From Pseudomonas sp. GR 6-02 (GTDB taxonomy: Bacteria; Pseudomonadota; Gammaproteobacteria; Pseudomonadales; Pseudomonadaceae): a DNA stretch of 64,000 nt. Below the pieces are notes generated by a model. It had not been told where the DNA came from. It was given only the letters and a program-made list of their open reading frames with translations, and ran no database searches. A program made the translations under genes and the position numbers. Each line of letters starts with the position of its first letter. The first letter of the stretch is position 1. The DNA lies in NCBI RefSeq assembly GCF_001655615.1, contig NZ_CP011567.1:1869001-1933000 (forward strand), written 5' to 3'. This document shows, one piece after another, positions 46,898 through 55,270 of the stretch.

Positions 46898-47739
46898 GGC
46901 AATTTCCTTGAAGGCGTGGCCGAGGTGGCCGGGTTCGGGGTGTCGAAGTGTTCCAGGGCGCGGGCCAGGCTGGCTTCCGACAACTCACCCAGGTGACTGC
47001 CCAACAGATACCCGTTGGGGCTATAGAACAGCGTAGTCGGCAATGCCATGGAACCCACGGCATGGCTCAATCGACCGCTGCCATCGAACAGCACGTTGGT
47101 CAGGCTCAGGCCCTGGGTTTCGAGGAAAGTGGCGACGCTCTGCATGCTTTCGCTCTGGTTGACGAACAGGAAGGTCAGGTCCGGGCGCTGTTGCTGGGCG
47201 TTCTCCAGCACCGGCATTTCCCGGCGGCACGGCGGGCACCAGGTGGCCCAGAGGTTGATGACCAACGGGCCACCCTGGTAGTCGCTGAGTTGGATGGTCT
47301 GGCCGGCGGCATTGCGCAGGGTGATCTGCGGCAGGCGCGTGCCTTGTTCGTAAATACTCAGGGAGAAACTCGCCAGCAGCCAGAACACCAGACCGCTGGC
47401 CACGCCAAAGCCCAATGGCCGACGCAGGCCCGGTTGACGCCAGCCGCGGTACAACGCCGCCAGCAAGAGCACGATCACCCCCGGCCAGGCGAGAAAACCA
47501 CCGTCGCGCAGGTCGATGATCTGCCACGGATCGTTGCGATACTGTGCCCAGTAGGCAATCACGAAGCCGACCCGGGCCGCCAGCATGCCCAGCAGGAACA
47601 GGCTGAACAGCACCGATTCCGGGTTCTCGCCGCCACGCTTGGCCACCCGCCAGCCGACAAACGTCGCCAGCGCCAGGGCACTGATCAGCAGCAAATGGTT
47701 AAGCGCGATGGCAAAGGTGCCGAGGGTAAAGGTCAGCAT
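46873..47739 (-). CDS. TlpA-family thiol-disulfide oxidoreductase with Lgt-like membrane N-terminus
   Basis: A 288-aa protein. Residues 1-130 contain about four membrane helices; the stretch AARVGFVIAYWAQYRNDPWQ then LRDGGFLAWPGVIV resembles part of prolipoprotein diacylglyceryl transferase. Residues ~140-275 are a TlpA/ResA thioredoxin fold with CPPC in LWATWCPPCRREMPVL, facing the periplasm. ATG 47739 overlaps the dsbD stop (TAATG). In P. aeruginosa a matching gene sits between dsbG and dsbD2 (named dsbE there). It may pass electrons from DsbD to periplasmic partners. Confidence 0.85.
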   Translation of the reverse strand: MLTFTLGTFAIALNHLLLISALALATFVGWRVAKRGGENPESVLFSLFLLGMLAARVGFVIAYWAQYRNDPWQIIDLRDGGFLAWPGVIVLLLAALYRGWRQPGLRRPLGFGVASGLVFWLLASFSLSIYEQGTRLPQITLRNAAGQTIQLSDYQGGPLVINLWATWCPPCRREMPVLENAQQQRPDLTFLFVNQSESMQSVATFLETQGLSLTNVLFDGSGRLSHAVGSMALPTTLFYSPNGYLLGSHLGELSEASLARALEHFDTPNPATSATPSRKLPCSASATC

Positions 47740-49472
47740 TAACGAGCGTCTCGGGTGGTGGTCCAGCGTTGCAGGAAAGTGCCGGCATCGACCTCGCCGG
47801 TGATGCGCTGGCTGCGACGCTCTTCGCCGTCGGTGCCGATCCACAACAGGCTCGGCGGCCCCGGCACTTTATAACGGCCGAGCAGTTCGCGGCTGGCGGC
47901 ATTGTCGGCGGTGACGTCCAGCCGTAGCAAGCGCACATCGCTCAGCGCATCCAGTACCTGAGGTTTGCCGAAGACCTGTTTTTCCATGACTTTGCACGAC
48001 ACACACCAGTCGGCGTAATAGTCCAGCAGCACCCATTGGCCCTGGGCCTTGGCGGCGTCGAGCTCGCGCTGCAGGGACGCGGGCTCCTTGATCGTAGTGA
48101 ATGCATCGTGAGCGCTTGGCGAGACAGCGCCGGTACGACCGGCGCTGTACACCTGCAACGGCTGATACGGATCGTCACTGCCGCCCGCCGCACCGACCAC
48201 CAGCAGGCTGCCCCATAACCCCAGCAGCAGCGAACTGGCGCCGAACAGATGGGCAACGCGGCCAAACCCCTGGGACTGCTTCCAGGCGCTGTAGGCGGCG
48301 ATCAGCAGCAAACCGCCACACATACCGAGCCACAGCGATTCATCCAGCACCGGGCGCAGCATCAGCAAAGCCGTGGCGAGAAACAGGAAACCGAACACAC
48401 CCTTGAGCAGGTTCATCCAGGCGCCAGGTTTAGGCAGGAAGCGATTGCCGACGGTGACCAGCAGCAACAGCGGCACACCGATGCCGATGCCCAGGGCGAA
48501 CAGAATCAACCCGCCGTGCAGCGCATTTCCGCTCTGGGCGATATAGAGCAGGGCGCCGGCCAATGGGGCAGTCATGCACGGCCCCACCAACAGACCGGAC
48601 AAGGCCCCCAGCACACCGGCGCCCATCAGGTTGCCACCGCGCTGGCTGCGTGAAACATGTTCCAGCCGATCCCGCACGGCCACCGGCAATTGCAGTTCAA
48701 AAAAACCGAACATCGGCAAGGCCAGCAGCACGAACACCGCCGCAAAGCTGCCTAACAGCCATGGACTCTGCAACAGCGCTTGAAGGTTCGCGCCAAGCGA
48801 CGCCGCCAGAACACCCATCGCCGCATACACCAGCGCCATGCTGATCACATAACTGCCGGCGAGGGCAAAACCGCGTTTGGGCGTGGCACCACTGCCAACG
48901 ATCAACCCCGCCAGAATCGGCAGCATCGGCAACGAGCAAGGGGTGAAGGCCAGCAACAGGCCCAGACCAAAGAACACCAACAAGCTCCAGCCCAGCGCAC
49001 GTTGTTGCAGGCCGCTGGCCAAGGCTTGGTCCGGCGCTTCGCTGGCCGCAGATGCAGTAGCCTTGCCGCCCAGGTCCACGATCTGGGTTTGCGGCGGATA
49101 ACACAAACCGGCATCGGCACACCCCTGGAAACCCACCTTGATCTGACCGGTGGCTCCCGCCGGAATCTTCAGCTCCAGGCCTTGGCGATAAACCTCTTGT
49201 TCGCCGAAGAACTCATCGCTGTGTGCTTCGCCGTCAGGTAATACCGGGTGCTGTTGCGCAGACAAACCTTCGAAATTCAGGCGTTTCTGATAAAGGTAAT
49301 AACCGTCGGTAATCTGCCAATAGAGCTGTGTTTCACCTGATTCGAGGCGTTCGGAGGTAAAGGCAAAGGCCTTTTCCACTGGCAAGAATTCAGGTTTGGT
49401 GTCGAACGGATTTATCCCTGCCTGGGCCACACCCGAGATCAAGAGAACAAAAAATAGAAACAGTCGACGCAT
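47739..49472 (-). CDS. dsbD: Thiol:disulfide interchange protein DsbD
   Basis: A 577-aa inner-membrane electron carrier from cytosolic thioredoxin to periplasmic DsbG/TlpA. Three parts are visible: signal peptide plus DsbD-alpha (Cys pair in CADAGLCYPPQ), an eight-helix beta domain with FTPCSLPMLPILAGL and VGPCMTAPLAGALL, and C-terminal thioredoxin-like gamma domain with CVSC in DYYADWCVSCKVMEKQVF. First gene of a dsbD-tlpA-dsbG operon. Direct repeats typical for an OmpR-type regulator lie 48-67 bases upstream. Confidence 0.94.
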   Translation of the reverse strand: MRRLFLFFVLLISGVAQAGINPFDTKPEFLPVEKAFAFTSERLESGETQLYWQITDGYYLYQKRLNFEGLSAQQHPVLPDGEAHSDEFFGEQEVYRQGLELKIPAGATGQIKVGFQGCADAGLCYPPQTQIVDLGGKATASAASEAPDQALASGLQQRALGWSLLVFFGLGLLLAFTPCSLPMLPILAGLIVGSGATPKRGFALAGSYVISMALVYAAMGVLAASLGANLQALLQSPWLLGSFAAVFVLLALPMFGFFELQLPVAVRDRLEHVSRSQRGGNLMGAGVLGALSGLLVGPCMTAPLAGALLYIAQSGNALHGGLILFALGIGIGVPLLLLVTVGNRFLPKPGAWMNLLKGVFGFLFLATALLMLRPVLDESLWLGMCGGLLLIAAYSAWKQSQGFGRVAHLFGASSLLLGLWGSLLVVGAAGGSDDPYQPLQVYSAGRTGAVSPSAHDAFTTIKEPASLQRELDAAKAQGQWVLLDYYADWCVSCKVMEKQVFGKPQVLDALSDVRLLRLDVTADNAASRELLGRYKVPGPPSLLWIGTDGEERRSQRITGEVDAGTFLQRWTTTRDAR

Positions 49473-49519
49473 GGGTAAGCCTTATCCCTGTGCAAGTTGA
49501 CTGCACAATGGGTGGCGGC

Positions 49520-49539
49520 GATTAACCGATGATTAACCG
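49520..49539. promoter_or_regulatory. Direct repeats GATTAACCG, likely DsbR-type response-regulator box
   Basis: GATTAACCG at 49520-49528 and 49531-49539 lie 11 bases apart start to start, the one-helical-turn spacing of OmpR/PhoB-family binding sites. They are 48-67 bases upstream of the dsbD ATG, and the two-component system encoded close by is of the OmpR family. Confidence 0.68.
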
Positions 49540-49593
49540 CCGCCGGTACCGCCCGCTTGCCCCGTCAGAAGGCAGCCACTACGGCTTGAAACT

Positions 49594-50367
49594 TCAGTTG
49601 CGCAACAGGCCTGGCCAGGATTGGCTGTCGACCGTATGCGGACCGGAAACCAGGCGATTTTCCGGAATGTTGTAAGTCAGAAACTGATTGTCAGTCAGAA
49701 AGATATAGTAATAACTGTCGGCGAAAGTCCGATCGTTTTGCACCGCTGTAATGATCCGGTCTTTATAGGGAGCAAGACCGGGCCAGGTAGCTTCTGTAAT
49801 GGGCTCTGTCCTCAGTGACTGGACCGGGGTCACAACAGGAGGAGGGAGGTCGTCGTCAAGTTTGCCACCTATATAGCCGCGGTCCCGGTTGGGATCCTCG
49901 TCCAAATCCAGATAGAGGGAGTTCCCGTCATTCATGATGAATCGAAAGAGTGAGGGGCGACTTACTTGCCACCATGTCCCTGCAACGATTCGATCAAAGT
50001 GAGGCAACAGCAGCTTCCATTTAGTGTCTTCAACCTTGCGGGTCTGCATTACCGCATCGGTATCCTGATTGTAGGCGCAGACCATCGGCGTAGTGCGCTC
50101 GTAATAGAAAAGCCAAAGGATATCGAGGTCAGAAGAGTCCATGGGACGATCAAGCGTTATGCCCGTGGTCGTAAATCCAAACCGCAGGTTTTTCATGTGG
50201 TTTTCCAACGTCCCCCAGTTTCCTTTAATCGGCCAGGGGTATCCATCAGAGACCTTGTTATCGGGAATATCAAAGCGGGAATAAGTATCGGTGTCTTTGA
50301 AGATGAAGTAGATCTTGTCTTTTCCTGAACGCCAATCGACGGTCACGATGTTTTTAAGTGTCGGCAT
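49594..50367 (-). CDS. Hemopexin-like repeat protein
   Basis: A 257-aa protein with no signal peptide or membrane segment. Hemopexin-like blades are seen: DKIYFIFKDTDTYSRFDIPD followed by VSDGYPWPIKGNW (residues ~17-52), a degenerate middle part, and a C-terminal blade YYYIFLTDNQFLTYNIPENR followed by LVSGPHTVDSQSWPGL. A link DDDLPPPVVTP joins them. Such repeats bind haem, metals or surfaces in eukaryotic hemopexins and in Photorhabdus photopexins. Its A+T content is higher than that of its neighbours, which hints at acquisition. ATG 50367 follows AAAGGAATC. Function unknown. Confidence 0.68.
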   Translation of the reverse strand: MPTLKNIVTVDWRSGKDKIYFIFKDTDTYSRFDIPDNKVSDGYPWPIKGNWGTLENHMKNLRFGFTTTGITLDRPMDSSDLDILWLFYYERTTPMVCAYNQDTDAVMQTRKVEDTKWKLLLPHFDRIVAGTWWQVSRPSLFRFIMNDGNSLYLDLDEDPNRDRGYIGGKLDDDLPPPVVTPVQSLRTEPITEATWPGLAPYKDRIITAVQNDRTFADSYYYIFLTDNQFLTYNIPENRLVSGPHTVDSQSWPGLLRN

Positions 50368-50693
50368 GATCTGATTCCTTTCAGATAATCAAGTATGGTT
50401 CGGGTCTTAAATGACTTTCTTCCAGGTAATGATTGGCCTGGAGTGGAGCCGTGCTAGGGTAGCGTGATGTTTTACGCTGTGGTCATGTTTTCAGGATGGA
50501 ATATGTTTCGGTTTGAAACGACATGTGCGCAGGCGTTCGGCCATGGATTAACAGCGAACTTCACTTTCAACTTCGTCGCTTAGCGGTCGCGACGCCTGCG
50601 AGGGAGGCGCTGCTTCTCGTCAGCGGCGGGCCTTGCCATAATTGCGGCTTAATCCTCAGCTGCTTCACTCGCTTTTTTGTCCTGGGGGCTCCC
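50368..50693. other. Divergent region between hemopexin-like gene and response regulator
   Basis: A 326-bp gap holding the promoters of both genes. The response-regulator frame stays open up to 50523 but the extra residues do not match a receiver domain. I see no clear operator or RNA gene. Confidence 0.45.
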
Positions 50694-51374
50694 ATGCATG
50701 TACTGGTTTGCGAAGACGATGAGCTGATCGCCAGCGGAATTGTTGCCGGCCTGACCGCGCAAGGCCTGACCGTCGAGCACGTCGCCACCGCGTCGGCTGC
50801 CCGGGCGATGCTCAAGGTGGCTGAGTTCGATGTCATGGTGCTCGACCTTGGCCTTCCCGATGAGGATGGCCTGAAGCTGTTGCAGCAGTTGCGTCACAGT
50901 GGCCTGGAGATTCCGGTGTTGATTCTCACGGCGCGGGATTCGGTCACCGATCGCGTCGACGGTTTGCAGGCCGGGGCCGACGATTACTTGCTCAAGCCTT
51001 TTGACCTGCGCGAACTGGCAGCGCGCCTGCACACCTTGCTGCGACGAGTGGCGGGGCGCAGCGTCAACCTGATCGAGCACGGTCGTTTGACCTACGATCC
51101 GAGCAGCCGCGAAACCATGCTGGGCGGTCAGCCGGTGGACCTTTCCCGTCGCGAGCAATCGCTGTTGCAAGCCTTGCTGCACAACCGTGGTCGCGTACTC
51201 TCAACCGAGCAACTGAAAGACAGCGTCTACGGTTTCAACGATGAGCTGGAAAGCAACGCCCTTAACGTCCATATCCATCACCTGCGGCGTAAACTCGGCA
51301 ATGGCATTGTCGAGACGGTGCGTGGCCTGGGCTATCGCCTGGGGCCGGCCGATGGCGGAGAAGAATCGAAGTGA
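50694..51374 (+). CDS. OmpR/PhoB-family response regulator, probable DsbR counterpart
   Basis: A 226-aa regulator. The receiver domain has VCEDDELIASG, the phospho-Asp in MVLDLGLPDEDG (~residue 51) and Lys in LLKPFDLRELAARL; the winged helix ends LNVHIHHLRRKLGNGIVETV and RGLGYRLG. ATG 50694 follows a G-rich site. It overlaps the kinase gene by one base. In P. aeruginosa a two-component system beside dsbG/dsbD2 (DsbRS) is described as copper-responsive and as controlling the dsb genes; the shared gene order makes this the likely counterpart. Confidence 0.88.
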   Translation: MHVLVCEDDELIASGIVAGLTAQGLTVEHVATASAARAMLKVAEFDVMVLDLGLPDEDGLKLLQQLRHSGLEIPVLILTARDSVTDRVDGLQAGADDYLLKPFDLRELAARLHTLLRRVAGRSVNLIEHGRLTYDPSSRETMLGGQPVDLSRREQSLLQALLHNRGRVLSTEQLKDSVYGFNDELESNALNVHIHHLRRKLGNGIVETVRGLGYRLGPADGGEESK

Positions 51375-52696
51375 TGAGCCTGCGTTTGCGTCTGAGCCTG
51401 ACCCTCGGCGCCGCATTTGCGCTGATCTGGGCCCTGGCCGCCGCCTGGATGCTCAGCGATCTGCGCAACCAGATGATGTTTTCCCTCGACCAGCGGCTGG
51501 TTGCCTCGGCGCGGATGGTCGCCGGGTTACTGGAGCAACTGCCGGCATTGCCGAGCAAGGGCGAGGGCACCCATTTCAGCGCTGAACAACTGAATATCCC
51601 CGGCGGCATGGCCTGTCAGGTCAGCTCGTTGCGCGGCGAGATTCTGGCCCGCAGCCACAGCAACCCCGAGCAAGCGCTGGAGGCCGAGAAAATGGGTTTC
51701 CACGATCAGATTATCGACGGCGCGCCATGGCGCAGTTTCACCTTGGCGCGGGGCGATGTGCGCATTACCACCGCCGACCGGCAGATCGAGCGTGAAGCGC
51801 TGAACATGTCCATTCTGCTGGCGGCTTCGGTGCCCGTCGGCGTGGCGCTGCTTGGCTGCCTGTGCCTGTTGTGGCTCGGCATCGGTCAGGGGCTGGCACC
51901 GCTCAATCGTATGCGCGATGCGTTGATGCGGCGTAGCGCCGATTCTCTGGAGCCATTGCAGATCCAGCCGTTGCCCAGCGAATTGCAACCGCTGCTGGAA
52001 ACCCAGAATCAGTTGTTCCAGCGCATCGGCAAGACCATCGAGCGTGAACGACGCCTGACCGGTGATGCGGCGCACGAATTGCGTAGCCCGCTGACTGCGA
52101 TCAAAACCCACCTGCAAGTGGCGCGCATGACCGACGGTGCCGCACGGGATCAGTCCCTGGCCCGGGCCGAAGAGGGCGCCGACCGTCTGCACCGTACCCT
52201 TGAACAATTGCTGCTGCTGGCGCGTGTCGAGGGCAGCTTGTCGTTCGATGATGGCGTGCAGTGCAGCGCTGAGCAGGTGGCAAAACTGGCGATTCAGGAT
52301 GCCGCCAGCGGCGATCGTCAGCGGATCAAGTTTCAGGTGCCGGCCAGATTCTCCGATGCGCCGCTGCAAATGCCCGCAGTGCTGTCGATTGCTGCATTAC
52401 GCAACTTGCTCGACAACGCCTTGCGCCATACACCGGGCGATAGGGCGGTGGAGCTGAGCCTGGAAACCAATGGCAATCGCGTGCACTTTCTGGTGCGCGA
52501 CCACGGTCCGGGAATTGCCGAAGACGACTTGCAACACCTGACCCAACGCTTCTGGCGCAATGGCCAGAGCACCGGTTGCGGCCTCGGTCTGGCGATTGTC
52601 CAGGCCATCGTCCAGCGCTGCGGCTGTACCCTGCATTTCGACAGCCGGCCGGATGGCCTGCGGGTTGAATTGACGATGCCGTTGCAACCTGTCTAA
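51374..52696 (+). CDS. Sensor histidine kinase, probable DsbS counterpart
   Basis: A 440-aa kinase with two membrane helices (~residues 8-28 and ~145-165) around a periplasmic sensor loop of ~115 residues, a HAMP-like linker, the H-box AAHELRSPLTAIKTHLQVAR (~235), N-box LRNLLDNALRHTPGDRA and G-boxes DHGPGIAEDDL, GCGLGLAIVQ. It shares the TGATG-type overlap with the regulator; GTG 51371 is the alternative start. A sensor of copper or envelope redox stress is inferred from the neighbourhood. Confidence 0.87.
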   Translation: MSLRLRLSLTLGAAFALIWALAAAWMLSDLRNQMMFSLDQRLVASARMVAGLLEQLPALPSKGEGTHFSAEQLNIPGGMACQVSSLRGEILARSHSNPEQALEAEKMGFHDQIIDGAPWRSFTLARGDVRITTADRQIEREALNMSILLAASVPVGVALLGCLCLLWLGIGQGLAPLNRMRDALMRRSADSLEPLQIQPLPSELQPLLETQNQLFQRIGKTIERERRLTGDAAHELRSPLTAIKTHLQVARMTDGAARDQSLARAEEGADRLHRTLEQLLLLARVEGSLSFDDGVQCSAEQVAKLAIQDAASGDRQRIKFQVPARFSDAPLQMPAVLSIAALRNLLDNALRHTPGDRAVELSLETNGNRVHFLVRDHGPGIAEDDLQHLTQRFWRNGQSTGCGLGLAIVQAIVQRCGCTLHFDSRPDGLRVELTMPLQPV

Positions 52697-52824
52697 CAGA
52701 CACCGCTCCCACAGGGTGTCTATGTTGTTGCACACCAAATGTAACGTCTCTCCGTTGGCCTCCCGGCCCCCACGGCGTTATCGTCCCCGGCAGCTTTGAC
52801 TCAATGGATTGAGGTAACAGCGCC

Positions 52825-53310
52825 ATGACTGCATCGATACACATCTGCAAGGCAACGTCTGCCGACGCCGGCATCATCAGCCGAATCGTCGAGCGCTCCA
52901 TTCGCGTCGGCTGCGCGCTCGACCACCGTAACGACCCGCGAACCGTCGCCACCTGGACCCACAACAAAACCATCGAACACGTGCAGCCCTGGCTGAACGA
53001 CCCGCGGTTGTACCTGAACATCGCCCTGTTGCAAGACAAACCGGTCGGCGTCGCCATGGCGGCGATCAGCGGCAAGGTTGCGTTTTGTTACGTGCAACCG
53101 GAATGGTTTCGACGGGGCGCCGGACAAGCGTTGGTGCATGATCTGGAGACGTGGTTGATTGCTCAGGGTTTGCCCCAGGTACGTCTCAACAGCACGCGCA
53201 CCGGCGAAGCGTTTTACCACCGCCTGGGTTACCGGGCTTGCGCTGAAGCTTTCACGGTGGCGGGGCTCCACGCCATTCCCATGCACAAGGCGCTGCCACC
53301 ACCTTCATAG
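52825..53310 (+). CDS. GNAT-family N-acetyltransferase
   Basis: A 161-aa acetyltransferase. The acetyl-CoA site is in VQPEWFRRGAGQALVHDLE (R/Q-x-x-G-x-G/A, ~residue 95), preceded by a typical beta-4 strand. The small N-terminal stretch is standard for the superfamily. It lies between the two-component system and pvdH, on the + strand; its substrate is unknown. The PvdS box of pvdH starts just after its stop. Confidence 0.85.
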   Translation: MTASIHICKATSADAGIISRIVERSIRVGCALDHRNDPRTVATWTHNKTIEHVQPWLNDPRLYLNIALLQDKPVGVAMAAISGKVAFCYVQPEWFRRGAGQALVHDLETWLIAQGLPQVRLNSTRTGEAFYHRLGYRACAEAFTVAGLHAIPMHKALPPPS

Positions 53311-53327
53311 AAAGCTGATCGAGGGTC

Positions 53328-53351
53328 TAAATCCTCGAGCCCTTGATGCGT
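53328..53351 (+). promoter_or_regulatory. PvdS iron-starvation box before pvdH
   Basis: TAAAT (53328-53332), 16 bases, CGT (53349-53351): an exact match to the PvdS pattern, preceded by GTC and followed by CC as in strong pyoverdine promoters. It is 93 bases before the pvdH ATG. Confidence 0.88.
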
Positions 53352-53444
53352 TTCCAGAACAGGAAAACCTGCAAGTGCGCCCCGTGAACGGAATGCGCAC
53401 CTGCCCGGTGTGCAGTTTTGGTCACTATCAACAGGGGTCGAGAG

Positions 53445-54857
53445 ATGTCAGTCGCTACCAGCCTTATCGAAGATCAGCCGGCCCGGATTGCCCCGACGCC
53501 TGCCGAGACGCTTTATCAGTTCAACGAATCGCCGCTGCTGGCCCGTCAGAGCCAACAGGAATCGAACGCCCGCAGCTACCCGCGACGCATACCCCTGGCA
53601 CTCAAGCGTGCCAAGGGCATTTTTGTCGAAGACGTCGAAGGCCGTTGTTTCATCGATTGCCTGGCCGGTGCCGGGACCCTGGCCCTGGGGCACAACCATC
53701 CGGTGGTGATCGAAGCGATCCAGCAAGTGCTGAGCGATGAACTGCCGCTGCACACCCTCGACCTGACCACGCCGGTCAAGGACCGGTTTGTCCAGGACCT
53801 GTTCGGCCTGCTGCCGCCGGCATTGGCCGCTGAAGCGAAGATTCAGTTCTGTGGCCCCACCGGCACCGATGCCGTGGAAGCCGCGCTGAAGCTGGTGCGT
53901 ACCGCCACCGAGCGCAGCACCGTCTTGTCGTTCCAGGGCGGTTACCACGGCATGAGTCAGGGCGCGCTGAGCCTGATGGGCAGTCTGGGACCGAAAAAGC
54001 CGTTGGGTGCCTTGCTCGGCAATGGCGTGCAGTTCATGCCGTATCCCTACGATTACCGTTGCCCGTTCGGGCTCGGTGGCGCGCAGGGAGTGCAGGTCAA
54101 CCTGAATTACCTGGAGAACCTGCTGAACGATCCAGAGGCTGGCGTGCAACTGCCGGCTGCGGTGATCGTCGAAGTGGTGCAGGGCGAGGGCGGGGTGATT
54201 CCGGCCGATCTCGACTGGCTGCGCGGTTTGCGGCGCATCACCGAGCAGGCCGGCGTGGCGCTGATCGTCGATGAGATTCAGAGCGGCTTTGCCCGCACCG
54301 GCAAGATGTTCGCCTTCGAGCACGCCGGAATCATTCCGGATGTGGTGGTGATGTCCAAGGCCATCGGCGGCAGCCTGCCGCTGGCGGTGGTGGTCTATCG
54401 CGACTGGCTCGACACCTGGCTGCCAGGCGCCCATGCCGGAACCTTCCGCGGTAATCAGATGGCCATGGCCGCAGGCTCTGCGGTGATGCGCTACCTGACC
54501 GAGCACAAGGTTTGCGAGCACGCCGCCACCATGGGCGAGCGCTTGAGCGAACACCTGCACATCCTGCAGCGGGACTTCCCGCAGCTGGGCGACATTCGCG
54601 GACGTGGCTTGATGCTGGGTGTCGAATTGGTCGACCCGGCTGGTGCGCCGGACGCTCAAGGCCATCCACCGGTATTCGGTCGTCTGGCGTCGTTGGTGCA
54701 GCGCGAATGTCTCAAGCGTGGGTTAATCCTCGAGCTGGGCGGGCGTCATGGCGGTGTCGTGCGTTTCCTGCCGCCGTTGGTGATCACCGCTGCCGAAATC
54801 GATCGGGTGGCCGACATTTTCGGCAGGGCCATGGCCGCAGCCGTCGCCAGCCTCTAA
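53445..54857 (+). CDS. pvdH: L-2,4-diaminobutyrate:2-oxoglutarate aminotransferase PvdH
   Basis: A 470-aa class III PLP aminotransferase making L-2,4-diaminobutyrate from aspartate semialdehyde, the third amino acid loaded by PvdL. Motifs: LAGAGTLALGHNHPVV, CGPTGTDAVEAALKLV, IVDEIQSGFARTGKMFAFE and the PLP lysine in VVMSKAIGGSLPLAVVV. Length equals that of P. aeruginosa PvdH. ATG 53445 follows AGGGG; an in-frame Met at 53418 is upstream. It has its own PvdS box and is followed by an mbtH-like gene. Confidence 0.94.
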   Translation: MSVATSLIEDQPARIAPTPAETLYQFNESPLLARQSQQESNARSYPRRIPLALKRAKGIFVEDVEGRCFIDCLAGAGTLALGHNHPVVIEAIQQVLSDELPLHTLDLTTPVKDRFVQDLFGLLPPALAAEAKIQFCGPTGTDAVEAALKLVRTATERSTVLSFQGGYHGMSQGALSLMGSLGPKKPLGALLGNGVQFMPYPYDYRCPFGLGGAQGVQVNLNYLENLLNDPEAGVQLPAAVIVEVVQGEGGVIPADLDWLRGLRRITEQAGVALIVDEIQSGFARTGKMFAFEHAGIIPDVVVMSKAIGGSLPLAVVVYRDWLDTWLPGAHAGTFRGNQMAMAAGSAVMRYLTEHKVCEHAATMGERLSEHLHILQRDFPQLGDIRGRGLMLGVELVDPAGAPDAQGHPPVFGRLASLVQRECLKRGLILELGGRHGGVVRFLPPLVITAAEIDRVADIFGRAMAAAVASL

Positions 54858-54938
54858 ATTTTTCAGCGCCTTTAACGTTCCTTCTACATAACGGCTGCGC
54901 GCGGTGTGCAGCCCACCCTATAGCGATGGAGAGACAGC

Positions 54939-55166
54939 ATGACGTCAGTATTCGACCGCGAGGACATCCTCTTTCAGGTCGTGGTCAACCACGAAGAGCA
55001 ATACTCGATCTGGCCCGACTACAAAGCCGTGCCACAAGGCTGGCGCACCGTGGGCAAGAGCGGCCTGAAAAAGGAATGCCTGGCCTACATCGAAGAGGTC
55101 TGGACTGACATGCGTCCACTGAGCCTGCGCCAGAAAATGGAAGAGCAGGCGGCCGTGGCTCACTGA
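54939..55166 (+). CDS. MbtH-like protein
   Basis: A 75-aa MbtH-family chaperone of adenylation domains, needed by many siderophore synthetases. The family tryptophans are in [18 protein letters not shown] and [14 protein letters not shown]. It lies 81 bases after pvdH on the same strand and no PvdS box was seen in the gap, so co-transcription with pvdH is likely. It corresponds to PA2412 in P. aeruginosa. Confidence 0.93.
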   Translation: MTSVFDREDILFQVVVNHEEQYSIWPDYKAVPQGWRTVGKSGLKKECLAYIEEVWTDMRPLSLRQKMEEQAAVAH

Positions 55167-55183
55167 GTCGCCGCGCAAAAAGA

Positions 55184-55218
55184 AACCCGCTGAACCGGTG
55201 ACGGTCAGCGGGTTTTTC
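55184..55218. terminator. Bidirectional terminator between the mbtH-like gene and fpvF
   Basis: AAACCCGCTGA (55184-55194) and TCAGCGGGTTT (55206-55216) pair exactly, followed by T5 on the + strand and preceded by A5 (T5 on the other). It serves the convergent mbtH-like and fpv operons. Confidence 0.9.
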
Positions 55219-55270
55219 ACGTTTGAAATCTCTGTTGTCTGCGCGGCTGCCATCGCGGGTTTAACCGACG

